Assembly (NCBI GenBank): GCA_914767715.1
Contig: OU612074.1
Coordinates: 3,303,501 to 3,363,500, forward strand
DNA length: 60,000 nt
Direction: 5' to 3'
Origin: Membranipora membranacea
Taxonomy: Eukaryota; Bryozoa; Gymnolaemata; Cheilostomatida; Membraniporidae
Part shown: piece by piece, positions 1 to 10,616 of the stretch
Layout of the letters: every line of letters starts with the position of its first letter
Numbering within the stretch: position 1 is the first letter of the stretch
The notes under the pieces: generated by a model
What the model saw: the letters and a program-made list of their open reading frames with translations, nothing else
What the model was told of the DNA's origin: nothing
Databases searched by the model: none
Position numbers and translations under genes: made by a program

Positions 1-790
1 CTAACTCCATGGGAATCTCCTAGAACACATACCTTCACAAAAGATGATGATGCCTACAATAGAAATGTTACCCATGACATACGGATATGTAATCCTTCTA
101 ATGATAACCCTATATTTTAGTAATTAAGTTGATTAGTGGGATCATACATGTAGGAGATGGCAAGTACCCTTTTTCAGCAGATACGTGCTTCCTATCAGTT
201 TTTTTTAAATTTTTATGTGCTTTCTTAGTCCAGAGTCGACAGTGACCAACTTGCACTAGCTGGAAGGAGCCTCGGTGAAGGCCCCTGAACAGGTGGTAGG
301 GGGGGGGGGGGTTAATTGAGGTTAAAAGAACTGCAAGTGAGAATTTTTAGCCGATCTTCTACCAACTAATGGTGAATATATAAATTTCCGTCTGTTCCAA
401 TAATTCACGCCTGGTAGGACCATTTGGCAAAAGGTACTCTCTTGAGATCAACGTGCACACACCCACCAATGGGGCCAGTGGCATCACCATGGTCAGCCTG
501 GCACTGACTCTCCCGAACAAGTTCCAACCAGCGTCAAAACGCACAAACGACAGCAGGTAGCACTAGGTTCTTATATATCGGTCGATTCGGGTATCAAATG
601 ATAATGCATGACAATTATGATCAATTTTAATTTCATGATAGGTTCACTTATCTGCTGAATAAGACAGTTGTTAAAAGACGCCAGGTCAGTTACAACAGAG
701 CAGGGTAGTTGTAACACATACCCATGACAGGTAATATATACTAGCCGCCGATATTATAGTCGCATAACAATCAATTGTCGCATGACAAAC
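1..790. other. Non-genic left edge
   Basis: I see no exon with splice signals and no domain that I recognise here. A pure G run of about 13 bases lies near 299-311. The 61-codon minus-strand reading frame at 359-544 has no family resemblance that I can see. Confidence 0.5.
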
Positions 791-1255
791 AGCAAGGCAG
801 TACGATCAACTTACTAGTTGACAAGGTTTCTCACCATACTACCATCTCTTGATGGTAGACTCACTTGCAATAGGACAGATTGTTGACTACTTCGTCTACA
901 TAATCTGGGGGCATGTATTCACTTGCACCATGTACAAAGCGGAGCCCAATTTTTTAGTATGAAAGTATTATGGGAACAAGGAAACAGTAATAGCAAGCAA
1001 TAGCGAGCACCAGCAAGCAACAGCAAGCAAGCAAACAACAGCAAGCCAGCAACAGCAAGCCAGCAACAGCAAGCCAGCAACAGCAAGGCTGTACAATCAA
1101 CTTACTAGTTGACAAGGTTTCTCACCATACTACCATCTCTTGATGGTAGACTCACTTGCAATAGAACAGATTTTAGACTACTTCGTCTACATAATCTGGC
1201 GGGCATGTATTCACTTGTACCATGTACAAAGATGAGCCCAATTTGTTAGTATGAA
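791..1255 (+). repeat. Pair of 174-bp direct repeats around an AGCAA-type microsatellite
   Basis: Positions 791-964 and 1082-1255 are nearly identical copies in the same orientation, 291 bases apart. Each contains the small palindrome CATCTCTTGATGGTAGA and ends in a block reading AGTATGAA. The stretch between them (about 985-1090) is an imperfect run of AGCAA/CAGCAAGC units. A short AGCAAGG motif also starts each copy, so the array may have formed by slippage or unequal exchange. Confidence 0.85.
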
Positions 1256-1279
1256 GGTGAAGTATGACCTCTTCAACTT

Positions 1280-1980
1280 GGTACACACTTTTTTCCAACA
1301 TCAAAATTGTCTCACGCTATAATGTTTTGAGCAGTTTTTTGTCTTGTTCTCGTTGAGATGTAGTGCTGTCGCTGCCCACCTTTTAAAATGATGTGATAGC
1401 ATATCTTGGTAAAATCATACATATGGTAGGTTTCCTGCTGACCATACTAATCACTTAACATTTCACTTACCTCGCTGATTGTGAAGAAAATTGCAGGTAT
1501 GCTGCCGCGCTGCCGCTGAAATGATTGCTACAACCGGGTACACTCTCAGTTTTGGATTCAGCACGTTGTTCTACCCTAGTTATACCCTTGTTTTAAACTC
1601 GTAACATTTCACTTATTGTTAGCAATTTTGAGAAAAATTGCGATATGCTGCCGCGCTGCCGGTCTTCCGCTGACATGATTGCTACGATTCGGTACACTAG
1701 ACGGCGTGACCAGTGGATCGGGAGGCACTCGGAATGCAGGCAAATGGACTAAACTTGTTCTAGGTTACACCCATATTTTTTTATATTCAGCACGCTGTTA
1801 TACCCTTGAAACACCTTTTATTTCAACTCTTGATATTTCACTCATTTAAAGTAATTCTTAGAAGAAATGAGGATATGCCGCCGCTGACATGATCGCTACA
1901 ACTGGGTACACCCTTGATTTTAGATTCAGCACGTTGTTCCACCATAGAAACACCTTTTATTAAATTCTTAACATAAATTG
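1280..1980. repeat. Degenerate tandem repeat, roughly 160-250 bp per unit
   Basis: Three diverged units share an ordered set of blocks: a CACTTA...GAGAAAATTG block, ATATGCTGCCGC, TGACATGATNGCTACAAC, GGTACAC, then ATTCAGCACGTTGTT and ACACCTTTTATT. The middle unit carries a short MITE remnant at 1698-1762. Related blocks (CTACAACTGGGTACACCC, and CATCAAAATTGTC followed by GAGCAGTT) reappear at about 5500-5620, beyond the retrotransposon. The element therefore appears to have landed inside this array. Confidence 0.7.
1698..1762. mobile_element. Internally deleted copy of MITE family 1
   Basis: The right end reads GAATGCAGGCAAATGGAC and closes in TTCTA. This matches the inverted-repeat end of the better copies at 6317-6418 and 11180-11315. 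The left end keeps only TAGAC. The target duplication is not clean. Confidence 0.55.
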
Positions 1981-2015
1981 GCAAGTCAACAAATTCCCCA
2001 CAATGCAGTTTCAAC

Positions 2016-5000
2016 CTGGAATTCCCTGAAGATGAGATACAACATACAGTGGTGCGCGTACCACTGCACAACACACAGGTCTTCAGCTAGAAACCATGAG
2101 TCAAACGCTGTTTCGAGGCCTTCTCTAGTACAACCTCCTCATGGCCGGCCCCAGCAGCATGAAGCCACCCCTGTGTGTTGCTGATCATCTCAATCAATCT
2201 CATCGATCCCTCAGTGCATTTTGTAAGTTTCGGTGGTTTGACATAATTGGTGTGTTTACGCTGTTGCACAACCAGGGAGGCTGCCAACTCTTCATTGTTT
2301 CAGTGCAACAATGTTCGCCCCATCACTCTCATGCTTATACTCTAAGCCAAACCAGTGCAGGGATGTTTGCGTTCCATCAACTCATCGGCGCAAAGTCGTT
2401 ATTGTCAAGGCACCCGCCCCTCGTGCCACTCGTTCACTACTCAAATTCACAACATTGAGCATAGTACAACTCATACACAAGTCAGAGAGATGACTTGTTT
2501 GCGCTACAGCCAGTGGGCTGACTGTGATTTCCTGTCTCGCTCTGCCTGCCTTTTATGCGAGGGCCAAGCTTTTAATCCTATGTTTGTAAAACCTTAGATC
2601 TAACTCAGACTCACTTTGATTTTCACTCTGCAGAGATTAAACTATTTTAATTTGTGTATTAAAGGCATAATCTTGCTTAGCCTTCTACCCCCAGCAATTT
2701 GCTTATCATCACTTAATCCCCTCATTCTAATCCTTACAAGGATTATAACAAAAGGAACTAAATGCTGGCCAACTCCACAAAACAAAGTGAGTGTGTTAAA
2801 CCCCAGCTTACAAGTAATAGGATTACTTAGCTTTTGTCTTCACACAGTGCTGTTGCCATATCCATGCAGATGCGCTTTCTGCCTCATGTACTATGCTTTT
2901 TGTGGCTTGTTTGAGTGCTCTTCCTGAAAGCCCAACTCTAGTCAGAAATTTGGTAGCTGATCTAGCCATGAATCCACGGCAGCCAACTTCCACTGCGAAT
3001 AATTCGCAATTCCAACCTTTGTCTTGGCATTGTGTGACCAGATCTTCGTATCTTGTCAGTTTTCTCTCATGCGCATATGAGAGATTTTCTTCCCAAGGCA
3101 CCGTCAATTCCATCAGTATTAGTGCATTTTCTTTGTCAGACCAAACAATTAAGTCTGGTCTTTGGTTCGTGATCACAATATGCTGTGGCATGCTGAGCTG
3201 CTCTGTGAGGTCGCATCTCACCTGCCATTCTCCGCTGTTCATCAATCCCTTTTTGCGCAAAATCTTTTCACGCGCTTCACCACCAGCATTAGCATATTCA
3301 CACTTCTCCGTGACATATTTACACAACACTTTCAGGACTTGATTATGCCTATACGTGTATCTTCCCAGGCTCTGTTGGCAATTCGACAGTATATGTCGAA
3401 GTGTGCCCTTAGCGGAGCACTCGGCGCATTTCGAGTTCTCGGTCAAATTCCAGCGTTCCAGGTTTGCCGGGGTCGGTAGTTGATCATAAGCTGCACCAAC
3501 CAGAAAGCTGATCCTTTGTGGCTCCATCGACCACAATCCTGTCCATTTGAGCTGACGCTGCTCAACAGACTCCCAACAAGTCCACCTGCCTTGTTGGGCT
3601 TGGCCTACAGCTTGTGTCTGGCGGCGCTCCTCTTCCATCTTGCGCACCTCATCAACTACCATCTCCCGTCTAACCTTTGGGCTTTCCTTTGAGAACCACC
3701 GGTTTGCTTCCCAGCCGATGCCATGACGTGCAGTTGTCACAGCACCCACAATCTCACTTATCTCCAGTCGAGATTTGGCATCTCTGACAGTCTCTGTGAC
3801 AGACCATTTTTTACCAGTGTCAAGTGTTGGAGCACATTCCCTTATCACCTGGTCTGGTGACTCGTTCAACATCATATCCAGTCTCGCCTTTGATGTTTTG
3901 TACTCTTCCACAAGCGATTTCATAGGTAGTGAAAGAGTAAACGAACTGGCATACAGTGCATTAGTGTTGAAGCTCCTTGGAACTCCAAGCCACTTACGCA
4001 TGTGCTTGTTAATCATTTGCTCCATTCTCTCAACCGGTGTTAGCGGAATATCATAAACTGTCAGAGGCCACAGAATTCGAGGCATGAGTGCAAAGTTGAG
4101 AATCCAGGCTTTGTATTTGCCAGACAGACCACATTTTTCAATCGCGTCCAGCCCTGTAATGAGTTGCTTTTTCACCTCGTTTCCGCGAAACCTGTCTGTG
4201 ATCGGTAAACTATACCATCTTCCTAAGCTCTTCACAGGCTGCTCTGCAAGCGTGGGAATACGCTCTGTTCCTATGAAGTAGGTATTTGGTACAGGTTTGC
4301 CTTTACACAAAGACAGGGACCGGCTCTTGCTAGGTTTGAATCGCATCGCACATCTCTCTATCAACTCATGCAGTCTATCGATTGAAGCTACAACCTGGGC
4401 CTTATCTGGTGATATTATTGTAATATCGTCCATAAAGGCCCTCATCGGCAGTAGTATCTGGTTATTCGCAACCTGGATCCCATTCACACTGCCTTGTGAA
4501 TTCCGTATAACTATCTCGATCACCATAACGAATAGCAAAGGTGATATAGCACATCCCATAGGGATGCCTACTGCCAGCTCTTGCCAGCTCGTGGTAAAGT
4601 TCTTAGTAGTGAATCGCATTTTGAACTTTTTATAGTAGCGCTCAACCATAACCCTTAGCCTGTCGGGCACCCAGAAGTGTGATAGTGCGAGGTCAATTAT
4701 GCTGTGCGGTACAGAACCATAGGCATTCGCCAAATCCAACCAGATTACCTCAAGGTTCGATTTTGCTTGTTTAGCAGACTTTATTGCTGACCAAATCATG
4801 CTCACATGCTCAAGACATCCAGGGAATCCTGGGATGCCTGCCTTCTGAACTGATGGATCAATGAATCCATTGTTCATAAGATAATCTGTGAGACGTTTTG
4901 CCAGAACGCTGAAGAATATCTTGCCTTCTACATTTAGCAGTGATATTGGTCTAAACTGCCCTAGGTCCTCCGCCTTATCCTCTTTCGGTATATACACACC

Positions 5001-5422
5001 ATTCGCACAACACCACTCATCTGGGATCTTGCCAGACTTCCAGATTTGGTTGAGCACTTTTGTCAAGATCTCCAGTATGCCTGGACATTTCTTGTATAGC
5101 TTATAACTGATGCCATTAATTCCTGGAGCACTTTTGGCACGTGCCTTGGTAACTACATGTGCAACTTCTCCAAGCTTGATATCACCCATCTCAAAACTGA
5201 AACCTGGAGATGTTGGACGTTTAAGCCCAGCAATATCAGTGTTCACCTCGCTCTTGTTACCGTACACTTTTGCCAAGTGTGCCTCAACTTCTGCCTGACT
5301 AGCCTTGAGCTCGCCGCTCTTACTCTGCTCAAACAACTTCTTGGCAAATCCGTATGGATTTTTCATGAAATTGTTCAAGTTCTTTCGCTTCAACTTCCTC
5401 TGGAATTCCCTGAAGATTAGAT
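2016..5422 (-). mobile_element. 5'-truncated R2-group (RLE-type) non-LTR retrotransposon with flanking direct repeats
   Basis: The element holds one long minus-strand ORF and about 780 bp of 3' untranslated sequence. It is bracketed by a 23-base direct repeat at 2016-2038 and 5400-5422 (CTGGAATTCCCTGAAGAT followed by GAGAT or TAGAT, one mismatch). This looks like a target-site duplication, so the mobile part would be about 2039-5399. No poly(A) or simple-repeat tail is visible at the 3' junction, which is common for R2-like elements. The N-terminal zinc-finger/Myb region of complete elements is missing, consistent with premature stopping of target-primed reverse transcription. Repeat-array blocks occur on both sides. 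Confidence 0.75.
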
Positions 5423-5477
5423 TAGTAAGATTACACAGAATAGGAGTTATGTCCCCACACATATAATGCAAAAACAA
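2823..5477 (-). CDS. Reverse transcriptase / restriction-like endonuclease polyprotein (R2 group), N-terminally truncated
   Basis: This is an uninterrupted 884-codon ORF. The reverse transcriptase lies at about residues 100-450: FRPISLLN near 175, motif A WLDLANAYGSVPH with Asp248, GIPMGCAISPLLF near 304, and the catalytic FMDD box at 348-351 (Met replaces the more usual Ala). A CX2CX7HX4C knuckle begins near 684. It is followed by a PD-(D/E)XK-type endonuclease: RPD with Asp about 775, MELTVP with Glu about 790, then a conserved K..RY and VEVGCRGF. In the family this protein nicks the target DNA and primes reverse transcription on it. The first roughly 26 residues read through the putative target duplication and flanking DNA, so they are probably not native. 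No N-terminal DNA-binding fingers are present. The absence of stops suggests a young insertion. I cannot assign the exact clade (R2, R4/Dong, NeSL or Hero). Confidence 0.9.
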   Translation of the reverse strand: MFLHYMCGDITPILCNLTNLIFREFQRKLKRKNLNNFMKNPYGFAKKLFEQSKSGELKASQAEVEAHLAKVYGNKSEVNTDIAGLKRPTSPGFSFEMGDIKLGEVAHVVTKARAKSAPGINGISYKLYKKCPGILEILTKVLNQIWKSGKIPDEWCCANGVYIPKEDKAEDLGQFRPISLLNVEGKIFFSVLAKRLTDYLMNNGFIDPSVQKAGIPGFPGCLEHVSMIWSAIKSAKQAKSNLEVIWLDLANAYGSVPHSIIDLALSHFWVPDRLRVMVERYYKKFKMRFTTKNFTTSWQELAVGIPMGCAISPLLFVMVIEIVIRNSQGSVNGIQVANNQILLPMRAFMDDITIISPDKAQVVASIDRLHELIERCAMRFKPSKSRSLSLCKGKPVPNTYFIGTERIPTLAEQPVKSLGRWYSLPITDRFRGNEVKKQLITGLDAIEKCGLSGKYKAWILNFALMPRILWPLTVYDIPLTPVERMEQMINKHMRKWLGVPRSFNTNALYASSFTLSLPMKSLVEEYKTSKARLDMMLNESPDQVIRECAPTLDTGKKWSVTETVRDAKSRLEISEIVGAVTTARHGIGWEANRWFSKESPKVRREMVVDEVRKMEEERRQTQAVGQAQQGRWTCWESVEQRQLKWTGLWSMEPQRISFLVGAAYDQLPTPANLERWNLTENSKCAECSAKGTLRHILSNCQQSLGRYTYRHNQVLKVLCKYVTEKCEYANAGGEAREKILRKKGLMNSGEWQVRCDLTEQLSMPQHIVITNQRPDLIVWSDKENALILMELTVPWEENLSYAHERKLTRYEDLVTQCQDKGWNCELFAVEVGCRGFMARSATKFLTRVGLSGRALKQATKSIVHEAESASAWIWQQHCVKTKAK

Positions 5478-5479
5478 AA

Positions 5480-7340
5480 CACCTCTTAATTTCTAAATAT
5501 GACCACTACAACTGGGTACACCCGGTGAATTTTTAAAGAAGAAACATCAATGAAGTATAATATGCAATCAGTTTCCTGCCATCAAAAATTGTCCGTGCCA
5601 TTTTTTTATAGAGCAGTTATTGCTAGGCTGCTTCTGGCCTATTGTTAGTTTACAGATTTTCAATTTCTGAATATAGAGGAAATAAAAGTGGGAGTGAAAA
5701 ACTTAACTAAAGTGACGATCAACGCCAGTGTATATGTTGTTTGGCAGACAGGGTACTTGCAATAATGTTAGATGTTGTTAAACCTGGTGCAGAACTGACA
5801 AAAACTGTTATTTTCTTTTTCTTTTAATACAAAAAAGAATGGGGAAAAAATAAGGGTCCGCTTCACGCAATTATAACCGAAAATGACTGCAGCAATCACT
5901 GAACATCTAACCACCAACGCTAGAAGGAAGCTCCATATTATAAGCAACCTAAGATAAGTGGGCAAATCAAGCCAGCTCATTTACAACAGTCAATTAGTCT
6001 ACCATCACTTTCCTACGATATGATAGAATAGAGAAAAATTACAAGATAGATAATGAACCGATGATCTCTCTGATACCCTCCTTCCTAACCTTAGGGAAAT
6101 CATCAATAGTCGCGTCACCACCGATGCACCTAGAGTGGTGGGCACTGAGTAGGAGTCCACTTTAACTTTTGATAAACTCCCATCCGGTGAATGTCGATCT
6201 GTAAATTCATGCGTGTACTCCGTCCTAATTCCTCCTGAGCATTAGTCGTTTGTATTATTATTAGTATTATTGTATTATTTTATACTTCTTGTTCATTCAC
6301 ACCTTTGAGAAGACATTAGACCAAGTTTGGTCCATTTGCCTGCATCCCGAGTCGCTCCCGGTCCACTTGTCACACGGAATGCAACAGGAATGCAGGCAGT
6401 TAGATTAAGCTTGTACTAAGAAGACATGGATGCCTACACAATGCTGTGAGGTAAAGTCAGAAGCGTCAGGCCTCAAATCAATATTATTATCTAAGGCTCG
6501 CTAACTACCTAAAAATCACATGACGATATGTCAACATAACAAGATATTGTAGTAGATGTTGACTTGTCCTTTCTTGCAACAAAAGAAGGACAAGGTGTGA
6601 TATTCAGTTGATAAAGGGCTTGTCTTGTTCAATGACTCTACATTTAATATACAGTATCTAGTCAACAGTCTAACTATATTTTGCCTATTTTGAAAACTGT
6701 TTTATTATAATCTTGGTGGTTTAATCATTCAGCTGTGAAATAAAATTGTAGAAATCAACAACTATGTATTACTCTTATCACATAAGCGAAGCTAACTGGG
6801 CTTGAAATCCAAGGAATGCAATGAGTCAGTTATGGACAACTGCTTTTGGTTTCGCATCTCCTTCCGCTCAAAACAGCAAATCTGAGCTAACACTCCATCC
6901 ACTCGGTCTGACCATTCAAATGCAAATATGCAAAACCCACTAGTGCAGTCAATTAATACCTTGGTAAATTTTGAAGGGATTGGCAGCGTTAGAATTATGT
7001 GCTCCTTGTTTAAGAGTAGACAACTAGGAATAATGAGATAAGAATATATTTCTGATTCCAATATATTCTATGTATGGATTATTGTTTTTCTTTAGGAGTT
7101 ACATATCACACAATACAGAATCTGGAGTTATGTGAGTACAGCCGCGAATCTAATGTGATTCAATCAATAATGAGAATAGGTCGATAATAGGATAGATAAC
7201 CTTGTTCTTATTCTTTCATACAAAGGAGCTGTCGATATAGTACCAAGTCAACATCACAACTACATATCCAGGTACACCCAGGTCGGAGATTAATAGATAT
7301 AACAAAAACCGCTTCCGTTTTGTTTGATAGATTTCTATTA
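5480..7340. other. Intergenic, no gene recognised
   Basis: This stretch begins with blocks related to the 1280-1980 tandem repeat (to about 5620). It holds a TTA/ATT-rich microsatellite near 6250-6280 and MITE 6317-6418. No exon-like reading frame with splice sites was seen. Confidence 0.5.
6317..6418. mobile_element. MITE family 1, 102 bp, with 9-bp target duplication
   Basis: Its ends are inverted repeats (TAGACCAAGTTTGGTCCA on the left; GAATGCAGGCAG... closing in TACTA on the right). AGAAGACAT directly precedes the element at 6308-6316 and follows it at 6419-6427. A 9-bp duplication is typical of Mutator-like transposons. No coding capacity. Confidence 0.8.
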
Positions 7341-7346
7341 TTTATT
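7341..7346 (-). terminator. Polyadenylation signal of the lectin gene
   Basis: The minus strand reads AATAAA about 115 bases after the lectin stop codon. It is the nearest canonical signal on that strand. Confidence 0.5.
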
Positions 7347-7458
7347 ATTCAAGAGAATGAATTGGCATTCACAAGATAAGCGTATCATCTGATTCCCTCT
7401 CTTCCTATGACCACCTCTATTTTTGGTCAGCTACAGGTATCTTGTGTCAGGTGTCACT

Positions 7459-9810
7459 CTACACTTCACAAAGCGGATAGTAAGTGTAGATTGTACTGCA
7501 GGCTCTCTGGATAATTCCGTTGTAGCCGGCATAGAAGGCGACACAGGAGTTGCTGTTGCTACTGTATGGATGGCTAGGGTACCATACAGAGTTAGTTGTA
7601 GACAAGGTGGAAGTGATCCTACCGTACCATCTCCAAGAACTTCCTGTGCCTCTACCAGCTATCCACAGAGCTTGTGAGCTCCAAGCTGCAATGATCAAAA
7701 AATTATTCTAATCCCCTTTCTTGATCTCACAATTGAATATATTGTATGACAACAAGCACAACTACAAGTTTCACATCATAAGGTTCAGAGGGATAAGGCG
7801 ATAAGCTACCCAGGTTTTGTCACAAAAAGTACATTGGTTCTAATTTCTAGAATAAAATTTAGACATGGGTTACCTTTGCCATTGCTGTATGTTTTGAGCC
7901 AATCAAAGGCAGCTTTAGTGTCTAGTACAGCAAGCTTCTGTCCCTTCTCCTCACAGTGTGCCTTTGCCTGGTGCCAGTTCATTCCCTGTTGTGTGACACC
8001 CAGGCACGTGTTGGTGATCGGACTACGAACATAGTTGGGTGGACAAGAAGTAGGAGGTCTTTCACACATTGGGTAGTAAGTGTAGATGGTACTGCACTCT
8101 CTCTGAATGATTCCATTGTAGCCAGCGTAGAAGGCGACACAAAAGTTGCTTCTGCTGTTGTATGGATGGCTCGGGTACCATACAGAGTTTGAAGTTGACA
8201 GGGTGGATGTAATTCTACCGTACCATCTCCAATAACTTCCTGTAGCCTTACCAGCTATCCATAGAGCTTGTGATCTCCAGGCTGTAAAATAAGTTAAGAA
8301 ATTACGATTAGCGCTTAAAAAAAATTTAAACTAGGATTGAGGCAATATTGTGAGTATTGTGAGATTTGAGTAACCATTAGTTGGCGTAAACGAAGTAAAC
8401 AAGTGGAACTATTAGATTAATGCATGCACAATGATAAGACACCTACAAAATCTTAGCTAGGAACGCCAGGTTAAAGTTAGTGAAATTACAAGGTGTAAAA
8501 CAGGACCGAATTAACAAACAACTTGACCTTGTCACATTTTCACATAGGATTTAGTTAATTTTGAATGTGAAGAAATGTAAAGTCATTTACAGTAGTTTTT
8601 GAGGTTACAAAACAGTCCAATCACACAATGAGCAGTGACTTCATTTTTTTTAATAAGAAACAGAGAATTGGGGGATGCAGGGTGCCCTAAATCCTCATAC
8701 TGAGAATGTGATACATCTTAGAAAACTAGAATGCATCCTAGAGGTGAGGCCATGGTGGACCTCCTAATCATGAGTGTGCAGCGAGCTGCCAAAACTGAAC
8801 TGGCACTGATCGGCCATTAGCAGTGACACTTTGATCTTAGCCAATAGGCCGAGATGCCATCAGTTACTTCATCATACCTTTATTACTGCTGTAGCTGCGG
8901 AGCCAATCAAAAGCAGCTTTAGTATCGATCACAGCCAGGGTCTCTCCTGATGCCTCACAAAGAGATTTGGCCTGATGCCAGTTCATACCCTGAGTCACCA
9001 CTCGGAAGCAGGTGTTAGTCACTGGATTCAGCACATGGCTTGATGGACAAGAAGCGGCTATAAAAAGAAAGACGAAAATCCAGGTCAAGATCTGATAGCA
9101 GGGGAGATAATCGTAAAAACAAACAAATCATAATTTATATCAGAATGTTTATTGATATTTTGCTTGGTACTGCAAAACTCTAAAAAGGTTGACATTTGAA
9201 TGACATCGTGTTTTCATTACTTGCAATGTGGTAGCATGTAAATAAAATTGCTATTTTGCTTCAGCAGGCCATATGAAAGGTGCTTGCAAACACAAAAAAA
9301 GCGCAAGAAATAGCACATTCTTAGTATACTAAGTTAAGTGAGCCAAAACATTTGCCTGATTACAGATTATTTGAAAGTTTTGGGTAAACTTCATCCTTTC
9401 ACTTTCAAACAAGAGTACATTGGTTAAATTTAGTTGATGAGGACAATACTGACATTGTGACATCAGGCTTTTGATGAAGGTAAAGTTAAAATACATGGTT
9501 TAAGTCACAATAGTATGTAAAAAAAATATTAAAATTATTTTTTGAAAGGGTCAGTAATCCAACAACAACTAGAGCTCTATGATTTCATGATCTCTGAAAC
9601 CAACGCAATTATGACAGGCAGGCAAAATTTGTAAAGAAACACCGAATGAATGCAATTCATTTATAAAGAAACAGAAATGTGCAAATTGGTGACAAGGCAC
9701 GACAACTTTATCAAAGATTTAATCTATACATGTGTCTTACCTGTTACTATGCTGGCTGTTAATGCAACGCAGAAAGCTACGGCTAAAGTTCTAGACAGTT
9801 CTCTCGCCAT
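7459..9810 (-). CDS. Secreted C-type lectin with two tandem lectin domains (4 exons, 294 aa)
   Basis: Exons: 9741-9810, 8878-9057, 7874-8281, 7459-7685. All introns are phase 1 with GT-AG ends, and the joined frame runs from ATG to TAG (885 nt). Residues 1-23 form a signal peptide (hydrophobic LAVAFCVALTASIVT). Lectin domain 1 spans about 27-156 and domain 2 about 163-294. Each starts C-P-x4-V...NTC and contains GMNWHQAK, then AVxDTKAAFDWL, ALWIAG, WYGRITSTLST and a final Cys cluster ending in CE. Each domain is cut by an intron at the same place, so exon 3 carries the second half of domain 1 plus the first half of domain 2. The place where Ca2+-dependent lectins have EPN/QPD and WND reads WYPSHPY..., so calcium-dependent sugar binding is doubtful. 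A TATA-like box lies just upstream. The ligand cannot be predicted. The fold assignment is firm; the role (surface recognition or immunity) is inferred. Confidence 0.9.
8641..8856 (-). mobile_element. U2 snRNA-headed SINE-like element, copy 1
   Basis: The minus strand begins TCTCGGCCTATTGGCTAAG and continues ATCAAAGTGT. This matches the 5' end of U2 snRNA almost base for base. The sequence then diverges (CACTGCTAATGGCCGATCAG...), lacks the U2 branch-site-pairing GUAGUA and ends near a short A run (TTAAAAAAAA) at about 8643-8652. It sits in intron 2 of the lectin gene, with its head about 20 bases from the exon-2 splice donor. A related copy lies at 25905-26040. Confidence 0.65.
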
Positions 9811-9874
9811 TGTAGGGTGATGATGTCTCAATAAATTCTTGAGTTGATGTGACTTGTTACCGACAAACCTCTCA

Positions 9875-9881
9875 TTTTATA
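9875..9881 (-). promoter_or_regulatory. TATA-like box of the lectin gene
   Basis: The minus strand reads CTATAAAATGAG about 65 bases upstream of the ATG. A start of transcription roughly 30 bases downstream would give a 5' UTR of about 35-40 bases. No other core element was identified. Confidence 0.45.
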
Positions 9882-10616
9882 GTAAAATTGTTTCCTTGTC
9901 AACAGTTGCGCAGCATAATATAGTGTGATCAAAATAAACATAAGTGTGCTATCAACCATGAATACTAATAAACACTTTTGATTCACAGAAAACTGAAACC
10001 TGACCATGCAACATAATTTTATTATGATCATATTGCATTACAAAAATAACAGGCATAATGGTCAAAAATGGAAAACAGTGGACTGATCATGCCAAATTTC
10101 GAAATCTATCACAAATTAACACATATCATATGGCATGTCATTGACCCATCATGTTTTGGTGTTTTCAACATCCTGTTACCCAACCAAAAAATCAATGTAC
10201 CGGATTATTTCGAAATGTCTGATTTTCAGGTCAACTCTTGATGCCGGATACAAATTTTGGCATGCTGTATTGTTTTCGTTTCACCCTTATAAATCACATG
10301 CTGACTGTTTTCAAAATTGATGTTCTGGTTATTGTATGAGGGTACTAATTGGCAGAATTATGGGGAAAGAATATCAATCCCGTCTGGCAAACAGCATGTA
10401 CACAAAAAATAATTCTATACTCGTTTCGACTTGATATCATGATAGTTATTCATAACTATCAGGTCACATGTCCTTTTCTGTATTCTGCTTTAAAAAGTCT
10501 TATTAACAAAAATCAGATACAAACTATATACCATCACAACTGTTGTTGTTTTAGAGTTGTTCAAAGCCATCTCACCATCAAAATTATGCTATTCGGATAA
10601 TCAGTTTATTTTGGTC
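9882..10616. other. Intergenic, no gene recognised
   Basis: AT-rich sequence upstream of the lectin promoter. The short reading frames on both strands lack splice signals and family resemblance. Confidence 0.45.

Noticed and set aside
359-544. Small minus-strand ORF at the left edge
   Set aside because: 61 codons, no recognisable family, no clear splice sites. I left it out of the gene list.
2616-5420. Multiple + strand ORFs opposite the reverse transcriptase
   Set aside because: They are antisense shadows of an intact 884-codon coding frame.
8820-8856. Functional U2 snRNA gene
   Set aside because: Only the first ~30 bases match U2. The branch-site-pairing segment and Sm site are absent, and the body is shared with another repeat copy.
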